NCBI GenBank assembly: GCA_015660155.1
Contig: DQLO01000037.1
Location: 1-6,711 of the forward strand
DNA: 6,711 bases
Source: Verrucomicrobiota bacterium
GTDB lineage: Bacteria > Verrucomicrobiota > Verrucomicrobiia > Limisphaerales > UBA1100
Direction of reading: 5' to 3'
Shown: one piece after another, positions 6,501 to 6,711 of the stretch
How positions within the stretch are numbered: position 1 is the first letter of the stretch
Layout of the letters: every line of letters begins with the position of its first letter
Made by a program: the position numbers and the translations under genes
The notes under the pieces: model-generated
Database searches by the model: none
Seen by the model: the letters and a program-made list of their open reading frames with translations, nothing else
Told to the model about the DNA's origin: nothing

Positions 6501-6711
6501 CCAGCGCGTGCGTGGTGATAAAAATTTGAAAACATCCGAGGCACAGATTCGCAGCCTGTTTCGATTGACCCTCAACCGCGAACCGTCTGCGCAGGAAATC
6601 GCCGCCTCGCAGGCGTTTTTGAAAAGCGGCGGTGGCCGACAACTCTTGGCGCCGAAAAAAATAAAGGACGTGCGCGAACGCCTCAATGTCGCCAACGCAA
6701 AAGTGGTCGCA
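3517..6711 (+). CDS. Exported PSCyt1-DUF1549-DUF1553 cytochrome protein (3' partial)
   Basis: The frame stays open for 1065 codons to the window edge with no stop. An in-frame TAA at 3505-3507 makes ATG 3517 the first usable start. Residues 1-22 look like a Sec signal peptide: a basic start MRCFLK, a hydrophobic core, and probable cleavage after VLAA. PSCyt1 (about 31-130) has CYDCH at 43-47 and Met98 in ELKMPKDG as possible distal haem ligand, ending in WIAMGAPDPR. DUF1549/PSCyt2 (about 150-385) runs from WWSFQP through LIRRLSFALIGLPPTPE and GERWARHWMDWVRYAE to CARCHNHKFDAIS, with the second CxxCH at 361-365. A middle region contains a likely beta-sandwich (about 495-650), recognisable by SPRFRIG, LWVRVRGSGG, ARYVVQNY and SWFGVSE. 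DUF1553/PSD1 (about 769-1050) has PVPRRFLEAF, NRVWHHLFGRGLV, and NVPAQSLTLMNDPFV. Members of this family are usually about 900-1100 residues, so probably only a short C-terminus is missing. It should be an exported di-haem protein; its reaction is unknown. A heptamer repeat lies within the DUF1549 part. Confidence 0.95.
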   Translation, partial: MRCFLKTISLWLGFSATCVLAAPTPAQVEFFEKNIRPVLAERCYDCHNSGGKAKGDLVLDWRGGWMAGGDSGRLFTPGKPKGSLLLRVLRHEEKELKMPKDGPKLSTAVVKNFERWIAMGAPDPRLKPPTKEQIAKATSWETIREQRKKWWSFQPIQSPKPPKVKGNWAATDIDKFIQAKWSQQNLTPAPDAKPEVLIRRLSFALIGLPPTPEGTLAFTKAAVVNRQSAIENAVDRLLASLHFGERWARHWMDWVRYAESLGSEGDPRIPHANQYRNYLIRALNADVPYNQLLREHLAGDLLPKPRVNAKLGLNESAIGPAHYRFVLQGFAPTDALDELVRTTEDQIDVVSKAFLGLTVSCARCHNHKFDAISQKDYHAFYSIMTSTRPATINVDSPARRTLHQAEMKILKADIRAVLAKQWLLETDKFAQRLLKPDAHLQKAINGAKDARHPLHAWQRLRKAEGGAFTDGWKKVATDFAASAKRLEEQRKRPYAQHWQFRNDAASGWVQNGNGLNGAAAPAGAFRVLPKGDRIVEDILPAGVYSHLLSDKHTGMLGSPRFRIGPNETLWVRVRGSGGVMARYVVQNYTRNGTVYPATRLNDGKWRWQKWSLKYWEGDDAHLEISTAGEQAVLTAGNANSWFGVSETLVQKPGQPAPRDEAASEVAPLFTLGKPARRETLAKQYADALRACIVAWQRGAMSDSQANFLGYFVRENLLPNTPASAPAAAKLTAKFRKLESEVPVPQRAPGVVEGDARDMPLFMRGSHKQPGEPVPRRFLEAFDAKPFDTKQSGRLELAEAMLRPDNPLVARVIVNRVWHHLFGRGLVGTPDNFGKLGELPTHPELLDHLATRFVREGWSLKKLIRELALTRTFQLSVFNRMDLPRGELTAREADPDNRLLTHAHLRRLEAEAIRDSMLQASGSLDRNPLGGSDAFNTNRRSIYVRVIRNNLDPFLSVFDMPVPATAKGRRDETNVPAQSLTLMNDPFVISLATRLAQRVRGDKNLKTSEAQIRSLFRLTLNREPSAQEIAASQAFLKSGGGRQLLAPKKIKDVRERLNVANAKVVA
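4188..4208 (+). repeat. Heptanucleotide tandem repeat, three copies of CAATCGN
   Basis: CAATCG occurs at 4188, 4195 and 4202 with an exact 7-base period, giving CAATCGC, CAATCGG and CAATCGA. Flanking units CGGTCGT (4181-4187) and AAATGCG (4209-4215) look like degenerate copies. The array lies inside the DUF1549 coding sequence and encodes part of VVNRQSAIENA, just before the conserved VDRLLAS block. Because seven is not a multiple of three, gain or loss of a single unit would shift the reading frame. Three copies is a short array, so chance is possible. Confidence 0.6.

Overview
This window looks like chromosomal DNA from a member of the PVC superphylum, most likely Verrucomicrobiota, with Planctomycetota as the main alternative. 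Two of its three genes belong to protein families that are greatly expanded in those phyla: the PVC-type haem-binding beta-propeller ('membrane-bound dehydrogenase') proteins and the PSCyt1/DUF1549/DUF1553 cytochrome proteins. The DNA is GC-rich, Shine-Dalgarno signals are poor, and one protein carries a DxDxDG-type calcium-binding repeat of a kind common in Verrucomicrobia.

Layout, all on the + strand. (1) Bases 1-2391 hold the 3' portion of a large multidomain gene. It contains the C-terminal end of an SGNH/GDSL hydrolase-like domain, a beta-propeller with an inserted calcium-binding-type repeat, a helical HEAT-like stretch, and a c-type cytochrome domain with one CxxCH. A stem-loop followed by a T-rich run, at about 2421-2464, probably ends its transcript. 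(2) Bases 2499-3470 encode a complete 323-residue Fe(II)/2-oxoglutarate-dependent dioxygenase of the TauD/TfdA superfamily, closest in motif pattern to the SyrP-like group, with all metal and co-substrate ligands present. (3) Bases 3517-6711 encode an exported two-CxxCH protein with PSCyt1, DUF1549, a middle insert with a predicted beta-sandwich, and DUF1553. It runs off the right edge with no stop.

The two haem proteins are probably exported and belong to families often found near sulfatase and polysaccharide-degradation genes, but their reactions are not established. The dioxygenase has no signal peptide and should be cytoplasmic. The terminator and a candidate promoter before each of genes 2 and 3 suggest separate transcription units rather than a single operon.

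The most interesting observation is regulatory. Genes 2 and 3 each have a sigma70-like promoter candidate with identical geometry: -35 hexamer starting 37 bases before the ATG, a 17-base spacer, and the -10 hexamer ending 9 bases before the ATG. That arrangement would start transcription at or within a few bases of the start codon, giving leaderless mRNAs. Other points of note are the calcium-type repeat inserted in the propeller, a heptanucleotide tandem repeat inside the DUF1549 coding region, and the beta-rich insert in gene 3. I found no RNA genes, mobile elements or CRISPR arrays, and no strong evidence of an entirely new system.
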